NCBI GenBank assembly: GCA_036555755.1
Contig: DATBKS010000236.1
Location: 1-32,191 of the forward strand
Source: JAICJR01 sp036555755
GTDB lineage: Bacteria; Actinomycetota; Thermoleophilia; Solirubrobacterales; Thermoleophilaceae
Length of the DNA: 32,191 bases
Reading direction: 5' to 3'
In this document: positions 6,646 to 16,636 of the stretch, piece by piece
How the letters are laid out: every line of letters begins with the position of its first letter
How positions within the stretch are numbered: the first letter of the stretch is position 1
Notes under the pieces: generated by a model
What the model was told of the DNA's origin: nothing
What the model saw: the letters and a program-made list of their open reading frames with translations, nothing else
The model's database searches: none
Translations under genes and position numbers: made by a program

Positions 6646-7827
6646 ATGAGCGAACCGCCTCCCAACTACGGCAACTACCAGTTCGAGATCTACCTCCCCG
6701 GCCTCGCCGGGCAGGTGCCCGCGCTGGCCACGAGCTACGCCGGCCTCGAGGGGGCCGCCGCCCAGGCGCTCACCGCCGAGGCATTCGGCTACGTGGCGGG
6801 CGGCGCCGGCGAGGAGACCACGATGCGCGCCAACCGCACCGGCTTCGACCGCTGGCGGATCGTGCCGCGCATGCTCGTCGACGTGGTGCAGCGCGACCTG
6901 CGCACAACGGTGCTCGGCACCGAGCTGCCGGCGCCGCTGATGCTCGCGCCGGTGGGCGTGATGTCGATCGTGCACGAGGAGGCCGAGCGGGCCGTGGCGC
7001 GCGCGGCCGCCGAGTTGGGCGTGCCGATGGTGCTGAGCAATGCGGCCTCGACGACGATGGAGGATGTCGCGATCGAGCTGGGGGATACGCCGCGCTGGTT
7101 TCAGCTCTACTGGCCGACGGACAACGAGGTGGCGGCGAGCTTCGTGGCGCGCGCGAAGGACGCGGGATACAGCGCGATCGTGCTGACGGTCGACACCCGC
7201 ATCCTCGCCTGGCGCCCGCGCGACCTCTCGCGCGCGTATCTCCCGTTCCTGAAGGGCGAGGGCGTGGCCAACTACTTCCACGACCGGGCGTTCCGCGAGC
7301 GGCTCGAGAAGGCGCCCGAGGAGGACCCGCAGGCGGCAATCGGCCTGTGGGCCGGGATGTTCTCCAACCCGGGACTGACCTGGGACGACATCGCGTTCCT
7401 CCAAGACCACACCGACCTCCCGATCCTGTTGAAGGGCGTGCTGCACCCGGAGGACGCGCGCCGCGCGGTGGACGCGGGGATCGACGGCTTGATCGTGTCG
7501 AACCACGGCGGCCGCCAGGTGGATGGCTCGATCGCCGCGATCGAGGCGCTGCCCGACGTCGTCGAGGCCGTGCCGGAGGACTACCCCGTCCTGTTCGACA
7601 GCGGCATCCGCACCGGCGCCGACATGGTGAAGGCGATCGCGCTCGGTGCGCGGGCGGTGCTGGTGGGCCGTCCCTACGTCTGGGGGCTCGGGCTCGGCGG
7701 CACCGACGGCGTCAAGCAGGTGCTCCGCAGCCTGCTCGCGGACTTCGACCTCACGCTGGCGCTGAGCGGCTACACCACGCCGTCAGAGCTGGGGCTGCAG
7801 GCTCTCCGCCGAACCGACGCGCTCTAG
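6646..7827 (+). CDS. FMN-dependent alpha-hydroxy acid oxidase, lactate 2-monooxygenase-like
   Basis: A 393-residue TIM-barrel flavoprotein of the L-lactate dehydrogenase/glycolate oxidase family. The N-terminus (NYGNYQFEIYLPGLAGQVP) and the length are most like lactate 2-monooxygenase. Conserved parts in order: GGAGEETTMRANRTGFDRWRIVPRML; PLMLAPVGVMSIVHEEAE; WFQLYWPTDNE; LTVDTRILAWRPRDL; the catalytic base region LKGVLHPEDARRAVDAGIDGLIVSNHGGRQVDGS with its His-Gly-Gly-Arg; and the FMN phosphate site FDSGIRTGADMVKAIALGARAVLVGRPYVWGL. It oxidises an L-2-hydroxy acid; whether the product is pyruvate with H2O2 or acetate with CO2 cannot be read from sequence. The start at 6646 is 7 nt after a TATAAG box. 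The 3' end overlaps the convergent 7783-8304 gene by 45 bp. Confidence 0.88.
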   Translation: MSEPPPNYGNYQFEIYLPGLAGQVPALATSYAGLEGAAAQALTAEAFGYVAGGAGEETTMRANRTGFDRWRIVPRMLVDVVQRDLRTTVLGTELPAPLMLAPVGVMSIVHEEAERAVARAAAELGVPMVLSNAASTTMEDVAIELGDTPRWFQLYWPTDNEVAASFVARAKDAGYSAIVLTVDTRILAWRPRDLSRAYLPFLKGEGVANYFHDRAFRERLEKAPEEDPQAAIGLWAGMFSNPGLTWDDIAFLQDHTDLPILLKGVLHPEDARRAVDAGIDGLIVSNHGGRQVDGSIAAIEALPDVVEAVPEDYPVLFDSGIRTGADMVKAIALGARAVLVGRPYVWGLGLGGTDGVKQVLRSLLADFDLTLALSGYTTPSELGLQALRRTDAL

Positions 7828-8304
7828 GTTCAGCGTCGGGACGCCGGGCGCGGGACCGCCGAGCGCGACCAGCTCGTCAAGCAGCCGCAGCACGCTGCGG
7901 TGCGTGCGCATACTCGAGCGCGAGGCGCGCGCCGCGGCGCGGCCCACGGAGCCGAGCGTCCAGCCCGCGAGGATGAGCGACGCCCTGGAGGGGGCGTCGG
8001 CGCCCTGCACCTCGCTGGCGTACCAGGTGAGACAGCGGCGCGCCCGGGCGCGGCGGATGCGCCGGCCCGATGCCGAGCCCACCACCTTCGAGGCGTAGGC
8101 GTAGAGCTCCTGGCGGCGGTCGTCCGGCAGCCCGTCGTTGTACGCGCGCAGGAAGGTGGCGATGACGGGGCAGACGGATCGCGGGTGGTCGCTGAAGGGC
8201 TCGCAGGCGAGCATCGACGCGAGCTCCATTACACAGGCGCCCTGGTCGGGTGATTGATGACGGCCGCGGGCCAGGCGGACTGTCTGGAAGCTTGGGGGCG
8301 ACAT
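7783..8304 (-). CDS. Conserved actinobacterial protein of unknown function (CVMELASML motif)
   Basis: A 173-residue soluble protein. Residues 12-60 carry a highly conserved-looking block (HQSPDQGACVMELASMLACEPFSDHPRSVCPVIATFLRAYNDGL) with C24, H40 and C45, a pattern I recognise from many actinobacterial proteins without assigned function. The rest is Arg/Ala-rich helix. I cannot assign a role. The ATG at 8304 is supported by a good Shine-Dalgarno sequence (GGAGGA, seven bases upstream), unlike the leaderless neighbours, so the message should have a leader. It could be transcribed with the NYN gene 72 bp upstream, or from a promoter in that gap. Its last 45 bp overlap the end of the flavoprotein gene tail to tail. 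Confidence 0.75.
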   Translation of the reverse strand: MSPPSFQTVRLARGRHQSPDQGACVMELASMLACEPFSDHPRSVCPVIATFLRAYNDGLPDDRRQELYAYASKVVGSASGRRIRRARARRCLTWYASEVQGADAPSRASLILAGWTLGSVGRAAARASRSSMRTHRSVLRLLDELVALGGPAPGVPTLNLERVGSAESLQPQL

Positions 8305-8325
8305 GGCTTGCTCCTCCGTGACGGT

Positions 8326-8356
8326 GGGGATCCCTGCCTCTGGGATTCCCCTTTTT
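8326..8356 (+). terminator. Hairpin followed by a T-run
   Basis: GGGGATCCC (8326-8334), a 7-nt loop, then GGGATTCCCC (8342-8351) form a 9-bp stem with one bulged T, followed by TTTTT (8352-8356). The orientation matches intrinsic termination of plus-strand transcription, for example read-through from the flavoprotein gene heading for lon. On the minus strand the same hairpin lies in the 5' leader of the 8304 gene. Confidence 0.5.
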
Positions 8357-8376
8357 CGCCCATCGGAATCTCGAAG

Positions 8377-8751
8377 TCAGTCGCCGAACATGCCTCTGAA
8401 GGCGCCTGAGGAGAGCACTTCGGCGCCAAGCTCTCTTACCCGCCGCCCGAGGTCGTGGTCCGAGGTGACCACGCGCAGCCCGCTCGGATCCTGGGACGCC
8501 TCGACGAGGCGCACGATGTCGTCGTCGGCAGCGTTCGGTCCGCGACGAGTCGCGAACTCCACGCGCACGCCGTCGACGGATACCTCGAACGGGCGACCGT
8601 CGAAGACGACTGTCACGTCGCGGCCCTCAGCCCACTCGCCGAGCTGCTCGGCGAAGGCCCTCATCGCCGCCGGCCGGTCGCGCCACCAGCCGTCCGGCTT
8701 CGAGCCGATCACGTTCATCCCGTCGACGATCCAGCGCTCGGAGGTCTCCAT
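8377..8751 (-). CDS. NYN-domain (YacP-like) ribonuclease-fold protein
   Basis: A 124-residue single-domain NYN/PIN-like protein. The acidic metal-binding positions of the fold are visible: WIVDGMNVIG (first Asp and Asn), VTVVFDGRPF, GPNAADDDIVRLVEA and the late VVTSDHDLGRRVRELGAEVLSSG. Such proteins are single-strand or structured RNA nucleases related to YacP/Rae1. I chose the ATG at 8751 (METSERW) rather than one five codons upstream: it is placed like other members of the family, and a GATACT box stands 7 nt upstream, giving a leaderless message. It is divergent from lon, with 52 bp between the start codons. Confidence 0.8.
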   Translation of the reverse strand: METSERWIVDGMNVIGSKPDGWWRDRPAAMRAFAEQLGEWAEGRDVTVVFDGRPFEVSVDGVRVEFATRRGPNAADDDIVRLVEASQDPSGLRVVTSDHDLGRRVRELGAEVLSSGAFRGMFGD

Positions 8752-8758
8752 ACTCCGC

Positions 8759-8764
8759 AGTATC
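8759..8764 (-). promoter_or_regulatory. -10 box (GATACT) for leaderless NYN gene
   Basis: On the minus strand this reads GATACT, 7 nt before the ATG at 8751, one mismatch from TATACT. Confidence 0.45.
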
Positions 8765-8790
8765 ATTACTTACGGAACATAAGCACCTTT

Positions 8791-8796
8791 AGGGAG
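8791..8796 (+). promoter_or_regulatory. Shine-Dalgarno (AGGGAG) fixing the TTG start of lon
   Basis: AGGGAG followed by 7 nt and then TTG at 8804. It decides for the rare TTG start, since no ATG or GTG lies in a better position. Confidence 0.7.
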
Positions 8797-8803
8797 TGAA
8801 GCT

Positions 8804-11089
<2,286 letters not shown>

Positions 11090-11101
11090 AGGGCCAGACG
11101 T

Positions 11102-11133
11102 GGCGCCCCGGCCGAATCGGCGGCCGGGGCGCC
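11102..11133. terminator. Bidirectional terminator hairpin between lon and the lipoprotein gene
   Basis: GGCGCCCCGGCC (11102-11113) and GGCCGGGGCGCC (11122-11133) are perfect 12-bp complements with an 8-nt loop. The hairpin lies between two convergent genes. There is no T-run, as is common in GC-rich actinobacteria. Confidence 0.75.
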
Positions 11134-11139
11134 CGCCAT

Positions 11140-12516
11140 TTACTTGAGGCTCAGGCTCTTCGACGCTCTGGTCTTGTTGCCAAGCCCGTCGGTCGCGACC
11201 ACGGTGAGCTTCGCCTTGAGCTTGCGGTGACGCTTCGCGAGTGCCTTGACCTTCTTCTTGCCGGTGCGGTTGAGCTTCACGGTCAGCGTCTTCTTGCCCG
11301 CGGCGGCGAGCTTCGTCTTCGCGCCGCCGAGCTTCACCGTCTTCGCCACCGTGAGCGCCTTCGATGACGCGGTCAGAGTCGCCACGATCGAGCAGTCCTC
11401 GCTGCAGCCGACCTTGATCTTGAGGCCCTTCGACGCCTTCGAGAGCCGCAGCTTGGGGATCGAGATCGTCACGCGCGGGCCCTCCGAGTCCGGCAGCACG
11501 GTGAGCGTGCCCACGGCGTTGCGCGTCTGGCCGTTCGCGAGCGTCGCGCTGAACGGCACGCTGTAGGTCCCGGGCTTGGCGCCCGCCGGCACCTTCACCA
11601 CGGCGTTCTGCACCGTGGAGCTGCTGGACGGCGGGTTGAACGTCGGATTCGCGGGCGCAGCCGTCGCCCCGGTCAGGCCGCTGATGCTCGAGGCGAGCGT
11701 GAACACGAGCGACAGGTCGGACGGCCCGACGTAGTTGAGCGTGAACGGCACGTTCACCGTGCTGTTGCGGCTGGCTACCGCTGTGCCCGGCGCGATCGCG
11801 AGGTCGCGCGTGAGCAGCACCCCGTCGTCGGGGAGCGCAGTGGCGTCGGCGGCCACCGCGGGGGAGTCGACGCAGGTCGTGAGGTCCGTCGGGAGCGGGC
11901 TGGTCATCGGGTCGAGCGGGACCCCGTGCAGCTCCTTGAAGGTCGTCCCGCAGTCGAGTGCCCGGCTCGGGAGGAGGTTGTCCATCGGATCGCTGCTCGT
12001 CTCGCGCGCACCCGTAACCGTCAGGTACTTGAACGGAGCGCCGGATGGCACCCCGCCCTGCGGCGGTGGGCGCGTGAAGCGCGTGTCGAACGTGTACTGG
12101 GCGTTGTTTGCCGGATCAAAAGCCGCGGACATGTAGCCCACCCAGTGCTCCCCGCTGGGAGGCGGAGAAAGGGACGTCAGCTGGGTCACGTAGCTCGGGT
12201 TCGCGTTCATCACGAGCTGCGGACTGCCAGACGTCGAGGCGATCTGCGTCGGCGCGCCGTAGCCGTCGGGAACGCGGTAGGCGAGCAGAAGCTGGCCCTC
12301 GGGGTCTGTCGAGGTGAAGTTCGCGTCGGAGTTGCCCGTGTCGGGGCAGGAGGCGCCCATGGTGGAATCGCTGACGCACGTGATCGTGTGGACGATCACA
12401 TCGCCGATCACGTTCTCCTGCAGCGGGGTGTCGCTGACGATGACAAAGCAGCCGCTGAGCGTCAGGGCCATTGCGCCCGCGGCAACCAAGACGAGAAGAC
12501 CGCGCCTCAGCTTCAT
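11140..12516 (-). CDS. Secreted lipoprotein with cationic C-terminal domain
   Basis: A 458-residue protein beginning MKLRRGLLVLVAAGAMALTLSGCF, a lipoprotein signal with the lipobox LSGC; the acylated Cys is residue 21 or 22. No enzyme motif is seen. The middle (about 220-350) looks like a beta-sandwich (NVPFTLNYVGPSDLSLVFTL, NPPSSSSTVQNAVVKVPAGAKPGTYSVPF). The last 110 residues form a Lys-rich domain (LSKASKGLKIKVGCSEDCSIVATLTAS, KKVKALAKRHRKLKAKLTVVATDGLGN) of the kind often placed at the end of Thermoleophilia exported proteins. It may bind envelope polymers; this is inference. The ATG at 12516 follows AAGGAG, and the signal starts there; the frame extends 20 codons upstream without a signal. 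A TAGGTT box at 12557-12552 would give a leader of about 30 nt. Confidence 0.75.
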   Translation of the reverse strand: MKLRRGLLVLVAAGAMALTLSGCFVIVSDTPLQENVIGDVIVHTITCVSDSTMGASCPDTGNSDANFTSTDPEGQLLLAYRVPDGYGAPTQIASTSGSPQLVMNANPSYVTQLTSLSPPPSGEHWVGYMSAAFDPANNAQYTFDTRFTRPPPQGGVPSGAPFKYLTVTGARETSSDPMDNLLPSRALDCGTTFKELHGVPLDPMTSPLPTDLTTCVDSPAVAADATALPDDGVLLTRDLAIAPGTAVASRNSTVNVPFTLNYVGPSDLSLVFTLASSISGLTGATAAPANPTFNPPSSSSTVQNAVVKVPAGAKPGTYSVPFSATLANGQTRNAVGTLTVLPDSEGPRVTISIPKLRLSKASKGLKIKVGCSEDCSIVATLTASSKALTVAKTVKLGGAKTKLAAAGKKTLTVKLNRTGKKKVKALAKRHRKLKAKLTVVATDGLGNKTRASKSLSLK

Positions 12517-12551
12517 ATGTCTCCTTCTCGCGAGTCCTGGGGGTGGATTCG

Positions 12552-12557
12552 AACCTA
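12552..12557 (-). promoter_or_regulatory. Candidate -10 box (TAGGTT) for the lipoprotein gene
   Basis: On the minus strand this reads TAGGTT, 35 nt before the ATG at 12516, so the message would carry a short leader with the AAGGAG ribosome site. Confidence 0.4.
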
Positions 12558-12586
12558 ACCGATTGCGCTTAGGCACGCCAGCCAGC

Positions 12587-12592
12587 GGGTAA
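12587..12592 (+). promoter_or_regulatory. Candidate alternative-sigma -10 (GGGTAA) upstream of formate dehydrogenase
   Basis: GCTT (12567-12570), 16 nt, then GGGTAA, which resembles SigB/SigF-type promoters (GGTTT-N15-17-GGGTA). It ends 11 nt before the ATG at 12604. The -35 part is weak. The same GGGTAA occurs just after the operon, before the SnoaL gene. Confidence 0.35.
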
Positions 12593-12603
12593 TCGCGAGG
12601 CGA

Positions 12604-15600
12604 ATGCTTCCGCTGGTCAAGCAGCTTCGCGATCCACTCGGCACCGGCCGGGCCGCGCGGTCGAAGCGCTCAGCCAAGCTCGAGCCTCGCACCAAGACCG
12701 CCGACCGGGTGGTGCAGTCGGTGTGCCCCTACTGCGCCGTCGGCTGCGGGCAGAAGGTCTTCGTCAAGGACGAGAAGGTGATCCAGATCGAGGGCGATCC
12801 GGACAGCCCGATCTCGCGCGGGCGGCTCTGCCCGAAGGGCGCCGCGAGCGAGCAGTACGTGAACAACCCGCTGCGCGAGATGAAAGTCAAGTACCGCCGG
12901 CCGTACGCCACCGACTGGGAGCACCTCGACCTCGACACAGCCACCGACATGATCGCCGACCGCGTGATCGCCGCCCGCGCGGACACGTGGGAGGCCAAGA
13001 ACGACCAGGGCCTCGCACTCAACCGCACACGCGGCTTCGCCTTCCTCGGCGGCGCGACGCTCGACACCGAGGAGAACTACCTGATCAAGAAGCTCTTCAC
13101 GGCGCTCGGCGCGATCCAGATCGAGAACCAGGCACGCATATGACACAGCGCCACGGTTCCCGGTCTGGGGGCCTCGTTCGGTAGAGGCGGCGCGACGACG
13201 TTCCAGCAGGATCTGCAGAACTCGGACTGCATCGTGATCATGGGGTCCAACATGGCCGAGTGCCACCCCGTGGGCTTCCAGTGGGTGGTCGAGGCTAAGG
13301 AGCGCGGCGCGAAGGTGATCCACATCGATCCGCGCTTCACGCGCACGAGCGCGATCGCGGACCTGCACGTGCCGCTGCGCGCGGGCAGCGACATCGCGTT
13401 CCTCGGCGGGGTGGTCAACTACATCCTCGAGAGCGGGCGCGAGTTCCGCGAGTACGTCGAGGAGTACACGAACGCGCGCGCGATCATCGACGAGCGCTTC
13501 CAGGACACCGAGGACCTCGATGGGTTCTTCTCCGGCTGGGATCCCGAGAAGCGGGAGTACGACAACGAGACCTGGGCCTACGCCGAGGCCGAGGACACGG
13601 GCGGCGGGGTGTCCGGCGAGCAGGCCCACGGCGCCCACGGCATCGAGCTCGAGCGCGGCGAGCTGCCGCGCGAGGATGAGACGCTCGAGGATCCGAACTG
13701 CGTCTTCCAGATCCTGAAGCGGCACTTCCATCGCTACACGCCGGAGGTCGTCGAGCAGCTGTGCGGCGTGCCGCGCGAGACCTTCCTCAAGGTGGCCGAG
13801 ACGCTCTGCGAGAACTCGGGCCGCGAGCGCACCTCCGCGTTCGTCTACTCGGTGGGCTGGACGCAGCACACCGTGGGTGTCCAGTACATCCGCAGCGCCT
13901 CGATCGTCCAGCTCCTGCTCGGCAACCAGGGGCGGCCGGGCGGCGGCATCCTGGCCCTGCGCGGCCACGCGAACATCCAGGGCTCGACGGACATCCCGAC
14001 GCTCTACAACATCCTGCCGAGCTACATCCCGATGCCGGAGCCGCGTGAGGAGCCGACGCTCGCGACCTTCGCGGAGATCAAGGGGCCGAGCACGGGCGCG
14101 TGGGCGGAGCTGCGCTCGTACATGACGAGCCTGCTGAAGGCGTGGTGGGGCGACGCCGCCACGCCCGAGAACGACTTCTGCTTCGACCGCGTGCCGAAGA
14201 TCGACGGCGACCACTCACACTACGCCACCACCCTGCGGATGCTCGACGACGAGGTGAAGGGTTTCTTCGTCGTCGGCGAGAACCCGGCGGTGGGCTCGGC
14301 CAACGGCAAGCTCCAGAGGCTCGCCCTATCCCACCTCGACTGGCTCGTGGTGCGCGACACCAACATGATCGAGACGGCGACCTTCTGGTGCGACTCGCCG
14401 GAGATCGACACGGGTGAGCTCGCGACGGAGTCGATCGCCACCGAGGTGTTCTTCATGCCGGCCGCCGCGCACACGGAGAAGGACGGCACGTTCACCAACA
14501 CGCAGCGGCTGCTCCAGTGGCACCACAAGGCGGTCGACCCGCCGGAGGAGTGCCGCTCGGAGCTGCACTTCTTCTACCACCTGGGTCGCAAGATCCGGGA
14601 GAAGCTCGCGGCGTCCAGCGAACGGCGCGACCGCGGGGTGCTCGACCTCACGTGGGACTACCCGACCGTGGGCGCGCACGCCGAGCCCGACGCCGAGGTG
14701 ATCCTCCAGGAGATCAACGGCAGGAACCTCGAGACGGGCGAGTTCATCAAGGCCTACGACGAGCTGAAGGACGACGGCTCGACGTCATCCGGCTCCTGGC
14801 TGCACACCGGCATCTACACCGACGGCGTGAACCAGTCGGCGCGCAAGAAGCCGGGGCGGGAGCAGACCTGGGTCGCGCCAGAGTGGGCCTGGTCGTGGCC
14901 GAAGAACCAGCGGATCATGTACAACCGCGCGTCCGCCGATCCGCAGGGCAGGCCGTGGTCCGAGCGCAAGAAGTACATGTGGTGGGACGCGGAGAAGGAA
15001 TCCTGGACGGGCTACGACTCGCCCGACTTCACGCGTGACAAGGCGCCCGACTATGTGCCGCCCGAGGACGCCACCGGGCTCGCCGCGCTCACCGGCCGCG
15101 AGCCGTTCATCGTGCACCCGGACGGGCTCGGCTGGTTGTACGCGCCGTCCGGGGTGATCGACGGTCCGCTGCCGACGCACTACGAGCCGCAGGAGTCGCC
15201 GTTCGAGAACCCGCTCTATACGCAGCAATGGAACCCCACGCGGCAGCTCTACGACCTCGACCAGAACCGCTACAACCCGCACCGCAGCAGCGTCTTCCCG
15301 TACGTCCTCACGAGTTACCGGCTCACCGAGCACCACACCGCGGGAGGGATGTCGCGCACGCTGCGCTACCTGTCGGAGCTCCAGCCCGAGCTGTTCTGCG
15401 AGGTGAGCCCCGAGCTCGCCGAGGAGCGCGGCCTCGAGCACGGCGACTGGGCGACGGTGATCACGGCGCGGACCGCGATCGAGGCGCGCGTGATGGTCAC
15501 CGACCGTGTGCGCCCGATCGAGGTGCAAGGGCAGAGGCTGCAGCAGGTCGGGCTGCCGTACCACTGGGGCTCGCGCGGCCTCGTGACCGGCGACAGCGTG

Positions 15601-15762
15601 AACGACCTGTTCTCTTTGGCGCTCGACGCGAACGTGCACATCCAGGAGGTCAAGGCGGCGACGTGCGATGTGCGCCCCGGGCGCCGGCCGCGGGGCAAGG
15701 CACTACTGGACTTCGTTGACGAGTACCGCAGCAGAGCTGGGGTCAAAGGGCATAGGGCATAG
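12604..15762 (+). CDS. Formate dehydrogenase alpha subunit, selenocysteine-containing
   Basis: One 1,052-residue molybdopterin selenoprotein that oxidises formate to CO2. An in-frame TGA at 13141-13143 (codon 180) is read as selenocysteine: the residues around it (IENQARI-U-HSATVPGLGASFGRGG) line up with NQARV-U-HGPTV of E. coli FdnG, with the catalytic His next to Sec. The frame is unchanged on both sides, and a SECIS hairpin follows. The N-terminal [4Fe-4S] site is C41-x2-C44-x3-C48 with C76 (RGRLCPKGA). The middle holds the molybdopterin-binding domains (GNQGRPGGGILALRGHANIQGSTDIPTLY, FVVGENPAVGSANGKLQRL) and the C-terminus the dinucleotide-binding barrel. There is no twin-arginine signal, so the enzyme should be cytoplasmic. 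The stop TAG lies inside a heptamer repeat. A standard gene caller would split this gene at 13143/13234. Confidence 0.95.
13155..13173 (+). promoter_or_regulatory. SECIS element (apical hairpin)
   Basis: Exactly 11 nt after the TGA, GGT-T-CCC (13155-13161) pairs with GGG and GCC (13167-13173). It leaves the bulged U and a GGUCU loop that are the SelB-binding features of the E. coli fdhF/fdnG elements. One extra G is unpaired on the 3' side. Confidence 0.8.
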
Positions 15763-15774
15763 GGCATAGGGCAT
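15747..15774 (+). repeat. Heptamer tandem repeat AGGGCAT x4
   Basis: Four exact copies of AGGGCAT. They contain the stop codon of the alpha subunit (TAG 15760-15762), the likely ribosome site of the beta subunit (AGGG at 15761-15764, eight bases before the start) and the first two bases of its ATG (15773). Confidence 0.9.
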
Positions 15775-16636
15775 GGGCACTGACACGAAACGGATGGGCT
15801 TCTTCACGGACACGTCGATCTGCATCGGTTGCAAGGCGTGCGAGGTGGCGTGCAAGGAGTGGAACCAGGTTCCCGACGACATGAGCGGGTTCAGCGGCCA
15901 CTCCTACGACAACACGCTCTCCCTCGGCGCGAACACGTGGCGGCACGTGGCGTTCATCGAGCAGAGCAAGCCGGTGGGCGCCGAGGCCGCGGCCGACGAC
16001 CTCGTGACCGCCGCCGAGCGCGCGAACGCCAGCGACGGCTGGGGCCTCCAGACCTACCAGGACGGCGACGGCGTGCGCTGGCTGATGTCGTCCGACGTCT
16101 GCAAGCACTGCACCTCCGCCGCCTGTCTCGACGTCTGCCCGACGGGCGCGCTGTTCCGCACCGAGTTCGGCACCGTGGTGGTGCAGGAGGACATCTGCAA
16201 CGGCTGCGGCTACTGCATTCCCGCCTGCCCGTTCGGCGTGATCGACCGCCGCGAGGACGACGGCCGCGTGTGGAAGTGCACCCTCTGCTACGACCGCCTG
16301 CGCGACGACATGGAGCCGGCCTGCGCGCACGCGTGCCCGACCAACTCGATCCAGTTCGGCGAGCTCGACGAGCTGCGCGAGCGCGCCGAGAAGCGGCTCG
16401 AGCGCATGGTCGACGCGGGCCAGACGAAGGCCCGGCTCTACGGCGCCGACTCCGATGACGGCGTGAAGGGCTTCGGCGCCTTCTTCCTCCTGCTCGACGA
16501 GCCGGAGGTCTACGGCCTGCCACCGGATCCGGTGTCGACCACGCGCGACGTCGGCCAGGTGTGGACCGGCGTGTTCGCCGGCGCCCTGGCGCTGGGCGCG
16601 GGCATTGCCGCGGCTGTGTTCGGGGGCCGCCGGTGA
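15773..16636 (+). CDS. Formate dehydrogenase iron-sulfur (beta) subunit
   Basis: A 287-residue four-cluster ferredoxin of the FdnH/FdoH class that carries electrons from the alpha subunit to the membrane partner. Four Cys groups are visible: CIGCKACEVAC (C17, C20, C23, C27), CKHCTSAACLDVC, CNGCGYCIPAC and CTLC...CAHAC, matching the usual mixed order of clusters. The C-terminus (about 260-283: VWTGVFAGALALGAGIAAAVF) is a single membrane helix, like the anchor of FdnH. There is no export signal. The ATG at 15773 lies at the end of the AGGGCAT repeat. The stop TGA overlaps the next start as GTGA. Confidence 0.93.
   Translation: MGTDTKRMGFFTDTSICIGCKACEVACKEWNQVPDDMSGFSGHSYDNTLSLGANTWRHVAFIEQSKPVGAEAAADDLVTAAERANASDGWGLQTYQDGDGVRWLMSSDVCKHCTSAACLDVCPTGALFRTEFGTVVVQEDICNGCGYCIPACPFGVIDRREDDGRVWKCTLCYDRLRDDMEPACAHACPTNSIQFGELDELRERAEKRLERMVDAGQTKARLYGADSDDGVKGFGAFFLLLDEPEVYGLPPDPVSTTRDVGQVWTGVFAGALALGAGIAAAVFGGRR

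Noticed and set aside
5631..7976. 781-codon plus-strand frame crossing the permease and the flavoprotein.
   Set aside because: It is open only because of high GC, crosses two well-supported genes in the wrong frame and has an Arg-rich nonsense composition.
8767..8803. HspR/HAIR operator upstream of lon.
   Set aside because: No CTTGAGT-N7-ACTCAAG-like inverted repeat is present in the short divergent region.
12541..12580. tRNA-like words on the minus strand (GGTTCGAATCC and AGCGCAATCGGTTAG).
   Set aside because: The T-stem does not pair beyond two bases, there is no anticodon arm or acceptor stem, and the segment is better explained as a TAGGTT -10 region of the lipoprotein gene.
13141..13233. 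Formate dehydrogenase as a broken gene (premature TGA, second ORF from 13234).
   Set aside because: The frame is identical on both sides, the TGA sits at the known Sec position and a SECIS-like hairpin follows at the right distance.
12670..14214. Long minus-strand open frame opposite the formate dehydrogenase gene.
   Set aside because: It is rich in Arg/Leu/Val/His from codon shadows of a GC-rich gene and shows no domain pattern; the plus strand encodes a clear enzyme.
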